From: an uncultured Alphaproteobacteria bacterium
GTDB taxonomy: Bacteria; Pseudomonadota; Alphaproteobacteria; Caulobacterales; Hyphomonadaceae
Length of the DNA stretch: 58,555 nucleotides
NCBI GenBank assembly: GCA_903842595.1
Contig: CAIMMO010000222.1
Span: 1 to 58,555 of the forward strand
Direction of reading: 5' to 3'
Below the pieces are notes generated by a model. The model did no database searches. It worked only from the letters and a program-made list of their open reading frames with translations, and was not told the DNA's origin. Positions 19,668 to 28,673 of the stretch are shown piece by piece; the stretch's first letter is position 1; every line of letters starts with the position of its first letter. The position numbers were made by a program, and so were the translations under genes.

Positions 19668-19684
19668 GATCAGGGAGCCGTTCG

Positions 19685-21349
19685 ATGTCCAGCGATGCAA
19701 AACACGCGGCGGACCACGGTCATGGGCATGATCACGCCCACGACCACCAGGATCCGAAATGGTACAGCCCAGCGCGCTGGCTGTTCTCAACCAACCACAA
19801 GGATATCGGGACGCTATACCTCGTCTTCGCGCTGATCGCGGGTGTCGTCGGGTTTGTGTTCTCTGGCTTCATGCGGGCCGAACTTGCTGAACCCGGCCTG
19901 CAGCTGTTCAACGGAACGGCCTTCGGCGGCTTCTTCGGCGACGAGCACAATTACAACGTCATAACGACCATGCACGGCCTGATCATGATCTTCTTCATGG
20001 TCATGCCAGCTCTGATCGGCGGCTTCGGCAACTGGTTCGTGCCGCTGATGATCGGCGCGCCGGACATGGCTATGCCGCGCATGAACAACATCTCGTTCTG
20101 GCTCGTCCCGGTCTCCTTCTTCCTTCTTATTCTGTCGATGTTCGTGCCGGGTCCCCCGGGCAACAACGGCTTCGGCGGCGGCTGGGTTCTGTATCCCCCG
20201 CTGTCGGGTACGACTGGCCACCCGGGCCTCGCGATGGATCTCGTGATCTTCTCGCTGCACCTCGCCGGCATGTCGTCGATCCTCGGGGCCATCAACTTCA
20301 TCGTGACGATCCTCAACATGCGCGCTCCGGGCATGACGCTGCACAAGATGCCGCTGTTCGCCTGGTCGGTGCTGGTCACGGCCTTCCTGCTGGTTCTCGC
20401 GCTCCCGGTTCTCGCTGGCGCGCTCACCATGCTGCTTACCGACCGCAACTTCGGCTCGAAATTCTTCGAAGTCGCCGGCGGCGGCGACCCGATCATGTTC
20501 CAGCATCTGTTCTGGTTCTTCGGCCACCCCGAAGTCTACATCATGATCCTGCCTGGCTTCGGCATCGTCAGCCACGTCATCTCGACCTTCTCGAGGAAGC
20601 CGGTGTTCGGTTATCTCGCCATGGCCTACGCCATGGTCGCGATCGGCGTCATCGGCTTCATCGTGTGGGCGCACCACATGTACACCGTGGGCATGGACGT
20701 GAACCTCAAGGCCTACTTCGTCGCCGCCACGATGATCATTGCCGTGCCAACGGGCATCAAGATCTTCTCGTGGATCGCCACGATGTGGGGCGGCTCGATC
20801 GAGTTCAAGGTCCCGATGCTCTGGGCGATCGGTTTCATCTTCCTCTTCACCGTGGGCGGCGTTACGGGCGTCGTGCTCGCCAACGCTGGCGTCGATCACT
20901 CGCTGCACGACACCTACTATGTCGTGGCGCACTTCCATTATGTGCTGTCGCTGGGCGCTGTGTTCACGCTGTTCTGTGGCTGGTACTACTGGTTCGAGAA
21001 GATGTGGGGCGTGAAGTATAACGGCATGATCGCCGGCGCGCACTTCTGGCTGATGTTCATCGGCTCCAACCTGATCTTCTTCCCGCAGCACTTCCTCGGG
21101 ATGCAGGGCATGCCGCGCCGATACGTCGACTACACCCCGGCTTTCGAGCAGTGGCATCAGTGGTCGACCTACGGCTACTGGATCGCCGCTGCCGCCACGA
21201 TCGTCTTCTTCATCGGTCTGTTCGAGGCAATGGTTCGCCGCCGGAAGGCCGAGGCAAATCCCTGGGGCGAAGGGGCGACGACGCTGGAATGGACTCTGTC
21301 CTCTCCGCCGCCCTTCCACCAGTACAACGACCTTCCGCGGGTCAGGTAA
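19685..21349 (+). CDS. coxA: Cytochrome c oxidase subunit I (aa3 type)
   Basis: Catalytic subunit carrying heme a and the heme a3-CuB oxygen-reduction site, a proton pump. The 554-aa protein has about 12 transmembrane helices. Ligand blocks are [26 protein letters not shown] (CuB His and cross-linked Tyr), [10 protein letters not shown] (two CuB His) and HFHYVLS (heme ligands). The first 22 residues form a His/Asp-rich tail ([11 protein letters not shown]) that could bind metal. ATG 19685 begins this tail; in-frame codons further left overlap coxB and were not used. Confidence 0.97.
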   Translation: MSSDAKHAADHGHGHDHAHDHQDPKWYSPARWLFSTNHKDIGTLYLVFALIAGVVGFVFSGFMRAELAEPGLQLFNGTAFGGFFGDEHNYNVITTMHGLIMIFFMVMPALIGGFGNWFVPLMIGAPDMAMPRMNNISFWLVPVSFFLLILSMFVPGPPGNNGFGGGWVLYPPLSGTTGHPGLAMDLVIFSLHLAGMSSILGAINFIVTILNMRAPGMTLHKMPLFAWSVLVTAFLLVLALPVLAGALTMLLTDRNFGSKFFEVAGGGDPIMFQHLFWFFGHPEVYIMILPGFGIVSHVISTFSRKPVFGYLAMAYAMVAIGVIGFIVWAHHMYTVGMDVNLKAYFVAATMIIAVPTGIKIFSWIATMWGGSIEFKVPMLWAIGFIFLFTVGGVTGVVLANAGVDHSLHDTYYVVAHFHYVLSLGAVFTLFCGWYYWFEKMWGVKYNGMIAGAHFWLMFIGSNLIFFPQHFLGMQGMPRRYVDYTPAFEQWHQWSTYGYWIAAAATIVFFIGLFEAMVRRRKAEANPWGEGATTLEWTLSSPPPFHQYNDLPRVR

Positions 21350-21359
21350 CAGGACGCAG

Positions 21360-21387
21360 GCAGGCCGGACCGATTGGTTCGGCCTGC
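21360..21387 (+). promoter_or_regulatory. Strong intercistronic hairpin between coxA and ctaB
   Basis: A 12-bp stem (GCAGGCCGGACC/GGTTCGGCCTGC, one G-T pair, loop GATT) fills most of the 51-bp coxA-ctaB gap. With no T-run it looks more like an mRNA stability or partial-termination element than a full terminator. It could raise structural-subunit mRNA above assembly-factor mRNA. Confidence 0.5.
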
Positions 21388-21400
21388 GGCGCTAGACAAG

Positions 21401-22366
21401 ATGTCCGACGCGAACATCGCCACGCTCTCGCCAACGACCACCCCCGCTGTGCAGGGGCAGGCGACTGCGATGGACTATGTGCAGCTGATGAAGCCGCGCG
21501 TGATGTCGCTGGTCATCTTCACCGCTCTCGCAGGCCTGGTTGCGGCGCCGGTCGCCATGCATCCGATTGCTGCCGCCTGCGCCGTTCTGGCGCTCGCTCT
21601 GGGCTCCGGCGCGGCTGGCGCGCTTAACATGTGGTACGATGCCGACATCGACGCGATGATGGCGCGCACGGTTACCCGACCCGTGCCATCGGGGATGGTT
21701 CGTTCCGAAGACGCGCTCGCCTTCGGGCTGATCATGTCGCTGATTTCGGTCACCTTGATGGCGCTGGCCGCGACGCCTCTGGCTGCCGGGTTGCTGGCCT
21801 TCTCGATCTTCTTCTACGCCGTGATCTACACGATGTGGCTCAAGCGCTCGACTGCGCAGAACATCGTCATTGGCGGCGCAGCTGGCGCTTTCCCGCCAGT
21901 GATAGGCTGGGCCGCCGCCACGGGTGACGCGCCGACCGACGCCTGGATCCTTTTCGGGCTGATCTTCCTCTGGACCCCACCGCACTTCTGGGCGCTCGCG
22001 CTCTGGACCTCGAAGGAATACGCCCGCGCCGGCGTGCCGATGCTTCCCGTGACGCGCGGCGCAAAGGAAACGCGGCTGCAGATCCTCATCTACACGCTCG
22101 TTGTTGCGCCATTCGGGCTGCTGCCTGCCTTCACCGGTCTTGGTGGCTGGATCTACCTGGCTGTATCGGCGATCGGCGGCACAGCCTTTCTCTGGTGCGC
22201 CATCCGCGTGTTCTTCAGCCGCGCTGGCGACGACGATGCTCCTGCCGACATGCGGCACGCAAAGAAGATGTTCGCGATTTCTATCTTCTACCTCTTCGCG
22301 CTTTTCGGCGCGCTACTCGCCGAGCGCGTGCTTCCGCTGCACTTCCCTCTCTTCGGAGGCGCGTGA
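21401..22366 (+). CDS. ctaB: Protoheme IX farnesyltransferase (heme O synthase)
   Basis: Adds a farnesyl group to heme b, giving heme O, the precursor of heme a for the oxidase. The 321-aa UbiA-superfamily membrane protein has LMKPRVMSLVIFTALAG near residue 29 and the Asp motif NMWYDADIDAMMART near 80. A second conserved block, PPHFWALALW, lies near 195. It sits within the cox operon. Its stop overlaps the next start (TGATG), so translation is probably coupled. Confidence 0.96.
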   Translation: MSDANIATLSPTTTPAVQGQATAMDYVQLMKPRVMSLVIFTALAGLVAAPVAMHPIAAACAVLALALGSGAAGALNMWYDADIDAMMARTVTRPVPSGMVRSEDALAFGLIMSLISVTLMALAATPLAAGLLAFSIFFYAVIYTMWLKRSTAQNIVIGGAAGAFPPVIGWAAATGDAPTDAWILFGLIFLWTPPHFWALALWTSKEYARAGVPMLPVTRGAKETRLQILIYTLVVAPFGLLPAFTGLGGWIYLAVSAIGGTAFLWCAIRVFFSRAGDDDAPADMRHAKKMFAISIFYLFALFGALLAERVLPLHFPLFGGA

Positions 22367-22689
22367 TGCTCGACAAGGAACAGGTCAAGGACTGGGACGG
22401 TGAGCCTGAAGCGAAGGTCCAGCCGGCCGCGACTACGGGCATCGAGCCGCCTGCGCCCGGCCGCCCCGACATTGGTGCCATCCTTATGGCGTCGCGCGAA
22501 GCCATTCCCACGGGCGAGTACGTCATCCTGACGCCCGCCGAAGTCTCTGCCCGCAAGAAGCGCAACAACTGGATCGCGCTCGCGCTCGGCGGCTTCGTGA
22601 TTCTCGTCTTCGTTCTCACCATGGCCAAGGTTGGCGGAGGCGCTGGCGTGCCCGAGGTCTACCGCATCCCGTCGAGTTCCTCGCAATGA
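22366..22689 (+). CDS. Small single-pass membrane protein in cox operon (CoxF-position)
   Basis: A 107-aa product with an acidic, Pro-rich soluble N-terminus (1-66), one transmembrane helix at about 69-91 and a short tail. The segment GEYVILTPAEVSARKKRNNW just precedes the helix. Many alphaproteobacterial cox operons hold a short CoxF-type gene between ctaB and ctaG, and this occupies that place. It is longer than the usual CoxF and I cannot show homology. It is coupled to ctaB (1-bp overlap) and to ctaG (4-bp overlap), which supports that it is translated. Confidence 0.75.
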   Translation: MLDKEQVKDWDGEPEAKVQPAATTGIEPPAPGRPDIGAILMASREAIPTGEYVILTPAEVSARKKRNNWIALALGGFVILVFVLTMAKVGGGAGVPEVYRIPSSSSQ

Positions 22690-23252
22690 GGACGCGTTCG
22701 CGCATCACGACTCTTGTCCTTTCTGGCGTCGCCGTCGGCATGCTGGGCCTCGCCTACGCCGCCGAGCCGCTTTACAAGGCGTTTTGCGCCGTCACCGGAT
22801 TCGGCGGCACAACCCAGGTCGCGACGGAGCGTCCGAAGGAAATCCTCGACCGTGTTGTGCGCGTCTACTTCGACACCAATGTCGAGCCGGGCGCCCCGCT
22901 GCAGTTCCGCCCATCCCAGCCATACGTAGACGTCCGTATCGGCGAGACGATGATGACGACGTTCGAACTGACCAACACGTCGGATGAGCCTGTTCGCGCA
23001 ATGGCAAGCAAGAATGTCGTGCCGCACAAGGCCGGCGTCTATTTCGAGAAGATCGAATGCTTCTGCTTCGAAGAACAAACGTATGAGCCTGGCAAGGCTG
23101 TGAAGCTGCCCGTCGTGTTCTTCATCTCGCCGGAAATGGCAAAAAATCCGAACACTGCCGACGTTAATGGAATCACGTTGTCATACACATACTACCGCGC
23201 AACCGGCCCTGAGACGGTTGCGCGGCTTGAGGACGCATCCGCGGTCAACTAG
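22686..23252 (+). CDS. ctaG: Cytochrome c oxidase assembly protein CtaG/Cox11
   Basis: Delivers copper to the CuB site of subunit I. The 188-aa protein has one N-terminal transmembrane helix (about 10-28), followed by LYKAFCAVTGFGGTTQVA. The beta-sandwich domain carries the copper-binding pair in ECFCFEEQ near residue 118. It overlaps the previous gene by 4 bp (ATGA) and is followed by coxC after 71 bp. Confidence 0.96.
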   Translation: MRTRSRITTLVLSGVAVGMLGLAYAAEPLYKAFCAVTGFGGTTQVATERPKEILDRVVRVYFDTNVEPGAPLQFRPSQPYVDVRIGETMMTTFELTNTSDEPVRAMASKNVVPHKAGVYFEKIECFCFEEQTYEPGKAVKLPVVFFISPEMAKNPNTADVNGITLSYTYYRATGPETVARLEDASAVN

Positions 23253-23323
23253 ACCGGCGGTAGGAAAGACTGGGTCTGCGGCAAGGCTTTGTGGCCAGGC
23301 TGCGCAATGTAGGGACTGAAGCC

Positions 23324-24229
23324 ATGGCGGGCGACGTCAAGCACGACTATCACCTGGTGAAGCCGAGCCCATGGCCGCTGCTGGCCTCGCTCTCGCTCCT
23401 GATGCTGGCGCTGGGAACGGCCGGCTTCATGAAGGGCCTGTGGTTCATCCCCGCGGGCGCTCTCTGGGCGTTCTTGCCCGGCTTTGTCTGCCTCGTCTTC
23501 GTGCTCATCGGCTGGTGGGGCGACGTCATCAAGGAAAGCCGTGGAGGCGACCATAGCGAGGTCGTCCAGATTTCCCTGCGCTACGGCATGGTGCTCTTCA
23601 TCGCCTCCGAAGTGATGTTCTTCGTGGCGTGGTTCTGGTCGTTCTTCGAGATGACCATCTTCCACTCCTTCCGCGCCAACGCTGCGCATATGGATCTCGC
23701 CAACCCCGCGCTCGAGCCGCTGCTCAAATGGTCGAGCTGGCCCGTCATGCAGGTCGACGGCCATCAGGTTGTAACGTTCGATCCCTTCCATCTGCCGCTG
23801 ATCAACACGCTGATCCTGCTTCTCTCTGGCACGACCGTCACTTGGGCTCACCACGCGCTGCAGGTCGGCGACCGCAAGAGCGCCATCACGGGCCTCACGC
23901 TCACCGTGATTCTCGGCATGGCCTTCACGGCTCTTCAGGTCATCGAATACGCCGAGGCCGGATTCTCCTTCGATGGCTCGACCTACGGTTCGGCCTTCTT
24001 CATGGCGACCGGCTTCCACGGCGCGCACGTCGTCATCGGCACGATCTTTCTCATGGTTTGCCTCGGTCGCCTGCTGGCGGGCGGCATGAAGCCGGAGAAG
24101 CATCTCGGCTTCGAATTCGCCGCCTGGTACTGGCACTTCGTCGACGTGGTGTGGCTCTTCCTCTTCGCTTTCGTCTACGTGACGCCGCACCTCGTGTGGG
24201 GCGCAGGCCCGCCAGGCTCGGGCCACTAG
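23324..24229 (+). CDS. coxC: Cytochrome c oxidase subunit III
   Basis: Structural membrane subunit that stabilises proton pumping by subunit I. The 301-aa protein has seven hydrophobic segments and begins MAGDVKHDYHLVKPSPWP, the usual N-terminus. WFWSFFEMTIFHS, STYGSAFFMATGFHGAHV and FEFAAWYWHFVDVVWLFLF are visible family blocks. I chose ATG 23324; a GTG at 23291 would add eleven non-conserved residues. Confidence 0.97.
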   Translation: MAGDVKHDYHLVKPSPWPLLASLSLLMLALGTAGFMKGLWFIPAGALWAFLPGFVCLVFVLIGWWGDVIKESRGGDHSEVVQISLRYGMVLFIASEVMFFVAWFWSFFEMTIFHSFRANAAHMDLANPALEPLLKWSSWPVMQVDGHQVVTFDPFHLPLINTLILLLSGTTVTWAHHALQVGDRKSAITGLTLTVILGMAFTALQVIEYAEAGFSFDGSTYGSAFFMATGFHGAHVVIGTIFLMVCLGRLLAGGMKPEKHLGFEFAAWYWHFVDVVWLFLFAFVYVTPHLVWGAGPPGSGH

Positions 24230-24238
24230 CGAGACCAG

Positions 24239-24868
24239 ATGATGGCAAGGAAGACGGCGCTATTCGGCTTCCTCGCGATCCAGGCTGTGACGATCGCCTT
24301 GTGGCTGTCGGCTCTGGTGCCTTTCCTCACCAACGGTCGCCCGCTGATTGATGGCGCTCAGCAGATCTGGAGCGGCGGCGGCTTCTCGACGCTCGACTCA
24401 TCGTTTCGCTCGGGCCGCGACGTCGTCCTCGCGCCGCGGTTCAATCCATATGGTGTTCTGCTGACCGGCACGTTGTTGATGCTGGCCGCTGGCGCAGCGG
24501 CCGTTGCCGGCATCATGCTGTGGCGCAGGTCGAAAGTCTGGTACGCGGTCGGCGCAGCCATTGCGGCGCTGCTGTTGGGCGCGGCCGGCAACTGGTTCAT
24601 CGCCACGCAATGGCAGGGCGATTCGGCGTTCCCGCCCGGCTATCTCAACGCCGATCTTCTCTATGCCCTCTCGAAGACCTTCAACACGCTGTTCTATATT
24701 TGCTTCGTACTGTTCGCCGTCTCCACGGTTCTGGTTATCGCCGGCGTCGCCACCTGCGAGAAGCCGCTCGGCTTCCAGGTCGTGGCGATCAACTGGGTCC
24801 TGCTTGCGGCATCGTGGCTGCTCATCTTCATCGTTGTGTTCGTGATCCCATATCCCGGAGGGGATTGA
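24239..24868 (+). CDS. Unknown polytopic membrane protein between coxC and DUF983 gene
   Basis: A 209-aa protein with an N-terminal membrane helix, a loop of about 60 residues and three or four further helices (about 78-97, 105-120, 145-165, 178-200). I do not recognise the family. It starts nine bases after coxC and ends nine bases before the DUF983 gene, so it is clearly a member of the oxidase operon and may be an assembly or accessory factor. The loop WSGGGFSTLDSSFRSGRDVV is probably periplasmic. ATG 24242 is an equally good start. Confidence 0.8.
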   Translation: MMARKTALFGFLAIQAVTIALWLSALVPFLTNGRPLIDGAQQIWSGGGFSTLDSSFRSGRDVVLAPRFNPYGVLLTGTLLMLAAGAAAVAGIMLWRRSKVWYAVGAAIAALLLGAAGNWFIATQWQGDSAFPPGYLNADLLYALSKTFNTLFYICFVLFAVSTVLVIAGVATCEKPLGFQVVAINWVLLAASWLLIFIVVFVIPYPGGD

Positions 24869-24877
24869 GGAATACAC

Positions 24878-25249
24878 ATGGCCGTCTCAGCACTTTCCGC
24901 GGGCCTGCGCTGTCGCTGCCCGAACTGCGGGGAGGGGCCTGTATTCCGCGGCTTTCTCAAGTTCAAGGAGCGCTGCGAAGCCTGCGGCGCTGATCTGACG
25001 GTCGCCGATGCCGGCGATGGCCCCGCCTTCTTCGTGATGTTCGCAGCGCTGATCTTCATCGTGCCGCTGGCGATGTTCTTCGAGTTTGGCGTCCGCCCGC
25101 CAGGATGGGTGCACGTCCTCATCTGGCCACCCGTCACCATCGCGTTCTGCCTGACGCTGCTGCGTCCCATCAAGGCGCTGATGTTCGCGCTGCAATGGAA
25201 GCACAAGGCTGGCGAGGCGCGCCTGGTCGACGAACCCAAGCAGGAGTAG
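24878..25249 (+). CDS. DUF983 membrane protein
   Basis: A 123-aa protein with an N-terminal zinc-ribbon-like pair, CRCPNCGEGPVF and CEACGADL (about 9-45), followed by two transmembrane helices. DUF983 genes often sit between coxC and surf1 in alphaproteobacteria, so a role in oxidase assembly is likely but unproven. A GADLTVADAGDGPAFF segment links the ribbon to the first helix. The surf1 gene follows after 33 bp. Confidence 0.88.
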   Translation: MAVSALSAGLRCRCPNCGEGPVFRGFLKFKERCEACGADLTVADAGDGPAFFVMFAALIFIVPLAMFFEFGVRPPGWVHVLIWPPVTIAFCLTLLRPIKALMFALQWKHKAGEARLVDEPKQE

Positions 25250-25282
25250 CGCGCAGGCCGCTTGCCGGGCTACACCACACCC

Positions 25283-25984
25283 ATGCACTTCCGCCCCTAT
25301 CCACTGCTCACGGCGTTCGCCATCCCGACGCTTGTCCTGCTCGTGTGGCTGGGCGTGTGGCAAGCCCAGCGCGCCGGCTGGAAAGCTGCGGAGATCGCCA
25401 GCTTTTCCGAGCGTCTTGCTGCGCCGGCCATGCAGATCGATGCAATCTGCACAGCGGGCTTGGCCGAACAGCAGATCATGATGACCCCGCCCTCCGGCGG
25501 CGCCGCCATCCGCATGTTCGGCATGCGAGCCTCGGGCAAGCCGGGCTGGAAGGTGTTCCAGGCGGCAGACATTTGCGGCAGTCCCATCCTGGTCCAGAAA
25601 GACTTCGAGGAACTCGTGATCGGCGGCCCCGGCGGCGTCTCGCCGGCCCCGCCGCCGCCCTGGCCGGACCGCTACATCGTCGCGCCCTGGCCCGAGAAGC
25701 CGGCCATGGCTAGCGAGAATGACCCCTCCGCGAATGAATGGCACTGGATGGATGGCCCCGCCATCGCCACCGTCCTGGACCAGCCCCTCCTTGATACCCG
25801 CTTTGTCGTGCTGCCCCTCGACGGCATGCCGGACTTCCTCGTCCGCACGCCTCCCGAGACGCATGTCGGGTATTCGGTCACCTGGTTCGGGATGGCGATT
25901 GCCTTCGTGGTGATATACGGGCTTTTCCACATGAGGGCCGGACGCCTGCGGTTCGGCAAAGCCCAAAGAGAGGCGAAAGAGTGA
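25283..25984 (+). CDS. SURF1-family oxidase assembly protein
   Basis: Helps insert heme a into subunit I. The 233-aa protein has the SURF1 layout of an N-terminal helix (about 8-24) ending GVWQAQRAGWK, a periplasmic domain and a C-terminal helix (about 197-215) preceded by GYSVTWFGMAIAF, a typical closing block. ATG 25283 places the first helix correctly. It overlaps thrC by 4 bp (GTGA), so the oxidase operon runs on into amino-acid and protease genes. Confidence 0.9.
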   Translation: MHFRPYPLLTAFAIPTLVLLVWLGVWQAQRAGWKAAEIASFSERLAAPAMQIDAICTAGLAEQQIMMTPPSGGAAIRMFGMRASGKPGWKVFQAADICGSPILVQKDFEELVIGGPGGVSPAPPPPWPDRYIVAPWPEKPAMASENDPSANEWHWMDGPAIATVLDQPLLDTRFVVLPLDGMPDFLVRTPPETHVGYSVTWFGMAIAFVVIYGLFHMRAGRLRFGKAQREAKE

Positions 25985-27384
25985 AATACGTCTCGACCCG
26001 CGGGTATTCCGAAGCAGTGGATTTCCTCGCCGCCAGCCTTGCGGGTCTCGCTCCCGACGGCGGTCTCTACACGCCTGTCAGCTGGCCACAGATCGAGCGT
26101 CCGAAGGCGGGCGACAGCTATGTCGAAACCGCCACGCGTGTTCTCTCCGCCTTCGCGGGCGGCACGCTCTCGGACGAAGTGATCTGCACTTTGGCCGAGC
26201 GCGCCTACGCCCCCTTCGCGCACCAGTCCGTTGCGCCGCTTGTGGAGGTTGGCCCCAATCGCTGGATGCTGGAACTGCATCATGGCCCGACGCTGGCCTT
26301 CAAGGATGTGGCGATGCGCCTGATCGCCCAACTGTACGACTACGTCCTCGAACAGCGTGGCGAGCGGATGACGATTCTCTGCGCGACATCCGGAGACACT
26401 GGCGGCGCGGCCGCATCCGCCTTCGCGGGGTCCAAGCGCGTCGATATGGTGATCCTGCACCCGCACAATCGCGTATCGCCGGTACAGCGGCTTTTCATGA
26501 CGGCGACTGGCTCGGACAACGTCCACAACCTGGCGCTCGAAGGTGACTTTGACGGCACGCAGGCCATCCTTAAACAGCTGATCGGCGACGAACACTTCAG
26601 GCGCCGCGTCGGTCTCGCCGCGGTGAACTCCATCAACTGGACGCGCGTCGCGGCCCAGAGCGTCTACTTCGCGCAGGCGCAGGCGCAACTCGGCGGCGAT
26701 CGCCCCATCCACTTCGTCGTGCCAACCGGAAATTTCGGCGATGCGCTCGCCGGCTATGTCGCTGCACGCTCGGGCCTGCTGAACAGCTTCCGCATCACCG
26801 CCGCAGTCAACGCGAACGACGCCATGGCGCGCCTCCTGTCTGGACAACCGCTGACCCGGGGCGACACCGCCCCGACAATCAGCCCCGCCATGGACATTCA
26901 GCTCCCCAGCAATTTCGAGCGCCTGTTCTACGAAGCCACCAGCGCCAACGGTGATCCGGCTGTCCGCAATGGGGCCATCGTCGCGAAGGCCTACGCCGAA
27001 CTTGCAGCGAAGGGGCAGGGCGGCATTCCGCCCGACGTATCCGCGCGCCTCGCCTCCATGGGGCTCGACGGCCACCGCGTCAGCGACGACGAAACGCGCG
27101 AGGAGATGAAACGCACGCTCACTGAAACCGGCTGGGCCGTCTGCCCCCACACAGCCGTTGGCCTCGCTGCCGCCCGTCGCGTGAGGCATGAAGGCCCGAT
27201 CGTCACTCTTGCGACCGCCCACGCTGCAAAATTCCCCGAAACAGTCCGCGAAGTCCTTGGCGTGGACGCACCGCTCCCGGCGCGCGCGCAGCCCTTCGCC
27301 TCGCGCCCAGAGAAGTTCGACACTGGTCCGATGAGCGCTGACTTCGTACGCGAGCGCATCCTCTCGATCGCCATGAAATCCTGA
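25981..27384 (+). CDS. thrC: Threonine synthase
   Basis: PLP enzyme that converts O-phosphohomoserine to threonine. The 467-aa protein begins KYVSTRGYSEAVDF from a GTG that overlaps the surf1 stop. It has the PLP lysine in HHGPTLAFKDVAMRL near residue 110, the phosphate loop CATSGDTGGAAASAF near 138 and FVVPTGNFGDALAGY near 243. The last base of its stop is the first base of the next ATG. The surf1-thrC-M16 order is common in alphaproteobacteria. Confidence 0.96.
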   Translation: MKYVSTRGYSEAVDFLAASLAGLAPDGGLYTPVSWPQIERPKAGDSYVETATRVLSAFAGGTLSDEVICTLAERAYAPFAHQSVAPLVEVGPNRWMLELHHGPTLAFKDVAMRLIAQLYDYVLEQRGERMTILCATSGDTGGAAASAFAGSKRVDMVILHPHNRVSPVQRLFMTATGSDNVHNLALEGDFDGTQAILKQLIGDEHFRRRVGLAAVNSINWTRVAAQSVYFAQAQAQLGGDRPIHFVVPTGNFGDALAGYVAARSGLLNSFRITAAVNANDAMARLLSGQPLTRGDTAPTISPAMDIQLPSNFERLFYEATSANGDPAVRNGAIVAKAYAELAAKGQGGIPPDVSARLASMGLDGHRVSDDETREEMKRTLTETGWAVCPHTAVGLAAARRVRHEGPIVTLATAHAAKFPETVREVLGVDAPLPARAQPFASRPEKFDTGPMSADFVRERILSIAMKS

Positions 27385-28649
27385 TGGACCATAGACAAGT
27401 CATCACCCTGCCTAACGGCGCGCGCATCGTGTTCGACGCGATGCCCGGACTGCGCACAGTGTCCGTCGGCGTCTATCTCGGCGCCGGGGCACGCCACGAA
27501 CCGGCAGACCGCAACGGCCTCGCGCACTTCCTTGAGCACATGGCCTTCAAGGGTGCAGGCGGCCTTACTGCCCGTGCCATTGCGGAAGCTGTCGAAGCCC
27601 GTGGCGCGTCGATGAACGCCGCCACCGACTACGAGCGCACGAGCTACTTCGTCCGCTGTCTCTCCGCCGACGCGCCGCAGATGCTGGACATCGCCCTCTC
27701 GCTGGTATTTGCTACCGACCTGCCGCTCGAAGAGATCGAGCGCGAAAAGTTCGTCGTCCTGCAGGAAATTGGCGAAGCGACGGACCAACCCGACGATCTC
27801 GTGATGGAGCTTGCTCAGGCCGCCAGCTTTCCCGACCACCCGCTCGGCCGCCCCATCCTCGGCGTTGAAGCGACGCTGAAGCCGATCACGCGCGAGGACC
27901 TGATTAGTTTCGCCGCCAATGCCTACGTCCCCCGGCGCACCGTCATCTCGGTAGCCGGCGCCTTTGACCAGGCCGCAGTCGAAGCCGTCGCGCGCCGCTG
28001 GCTTGAACCACGCGCGGCCCTGCCGCCCCTCGCATCAATTGCGCCAACCGTGCCGCGCCGCCATGCCGCAACCGTCGCGCGCAAGCTCGAACAGACGCAC
28101 CTCGTGCTGGCGCATCCCGCGCCACACGCTCAGTCCGACGAGCGCTTCGCCGCCCGCATCTTCGCCGAGATTTTCGGCGGCGGCATGGCCTCGCGTCTCT
28201 TCCAGGACGTGCGTGAGAGCAGGGGCCTCGCTTACACGATCGACGCCTCGGCCGAACAGTACAGTGACGCCGGCCGCATCTCCGTTTTCGCTGGTTGCGC
28301 ACCCGCAGACGCCGCCGAAGTTGTGCAGATCACGCGCGCCATCTGGGCCGACATGGCGGCGATGGGCCCAACCGACGCCGAACTCTCCCGCGCTCGCGCC
28401 ATCGCCGCGACCAGTTACGCCATGGCCGCCGAAGCCCCCGCCGCCCGCGCCGGCAGTGCTGCGTACGAACTTCTCGCCTTTGACCGCCTCGTCCCCATCG
28501 AGGAGGTCCTGCGGCGCATTGACTCAGTGACTTCGGAAGACGTGCGCCGCGTCGCCGCCGACGCGCTCGCAGCCCCGCCGATCGCCGCGGCGGTCGGACC
28601 CAAGGCTGGACTTGCCGCTGCTGAAACGTTTGTCTCGCACGCTACCTGA
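27384..28649 (+). CDS. M16 zinc peptidase, mitochondrial-processing-peptidase type
   Basis: A 421-aa cytoplasmic M16B protease without signal peptide. HFLEHMAFKG (zinc motif) is at about residue 48, the third-ligand Glu region (VVLQEIGEATD) at about 120-130, and GGGMASRLFQDVRESRGLAYTI at about 265-285. It resembles bacterial relatives of the mitochondrial processing peptidase beta subunit, often encoded beside thrC. Unlike the pair at 2005-4655 it is a single gene and probably works as a homodimer. Its start overlaps the thrC stop. Confidence 0.93.
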   Translation: MDHRQVITLPNGARIVFDAMPGLRTVSVGVYLGAGARHEPADRNGLAHFLEHMAFKGAGGLTARAIAEAVEARGASMNAATDYERTSYFVRCLSADAPQMLDIALSLVFATDLPLEEIEREKFVVLQEIGEATDQPDDLVMELAQAASFPDHPLGRPILGVEATLKPITREDLISFAANAYVPRRTVISVAGAFDQAAVEAVARRWLEPRAALPPLASIAPTVPRRHAATVARKLEQTHLVLAHPAPHAQSDERFAARIFAEIFGGGMASRLFQDVRESRGLAYTIDASAEQYSDAGRISVFAGCAPADAAEVVQITRAIWADMAAMGPTDAELSRARAIAATSYAMAAEAPAARAGSAAYELLAFDRLVPIEEVLRRIDSVTSEDVRRVAADALAAPPIAAAVGPKAGLAAAETFVSHAT

Positions 28650-28673
28650 GTCGCTCATTCCAGCAGCAGGACG

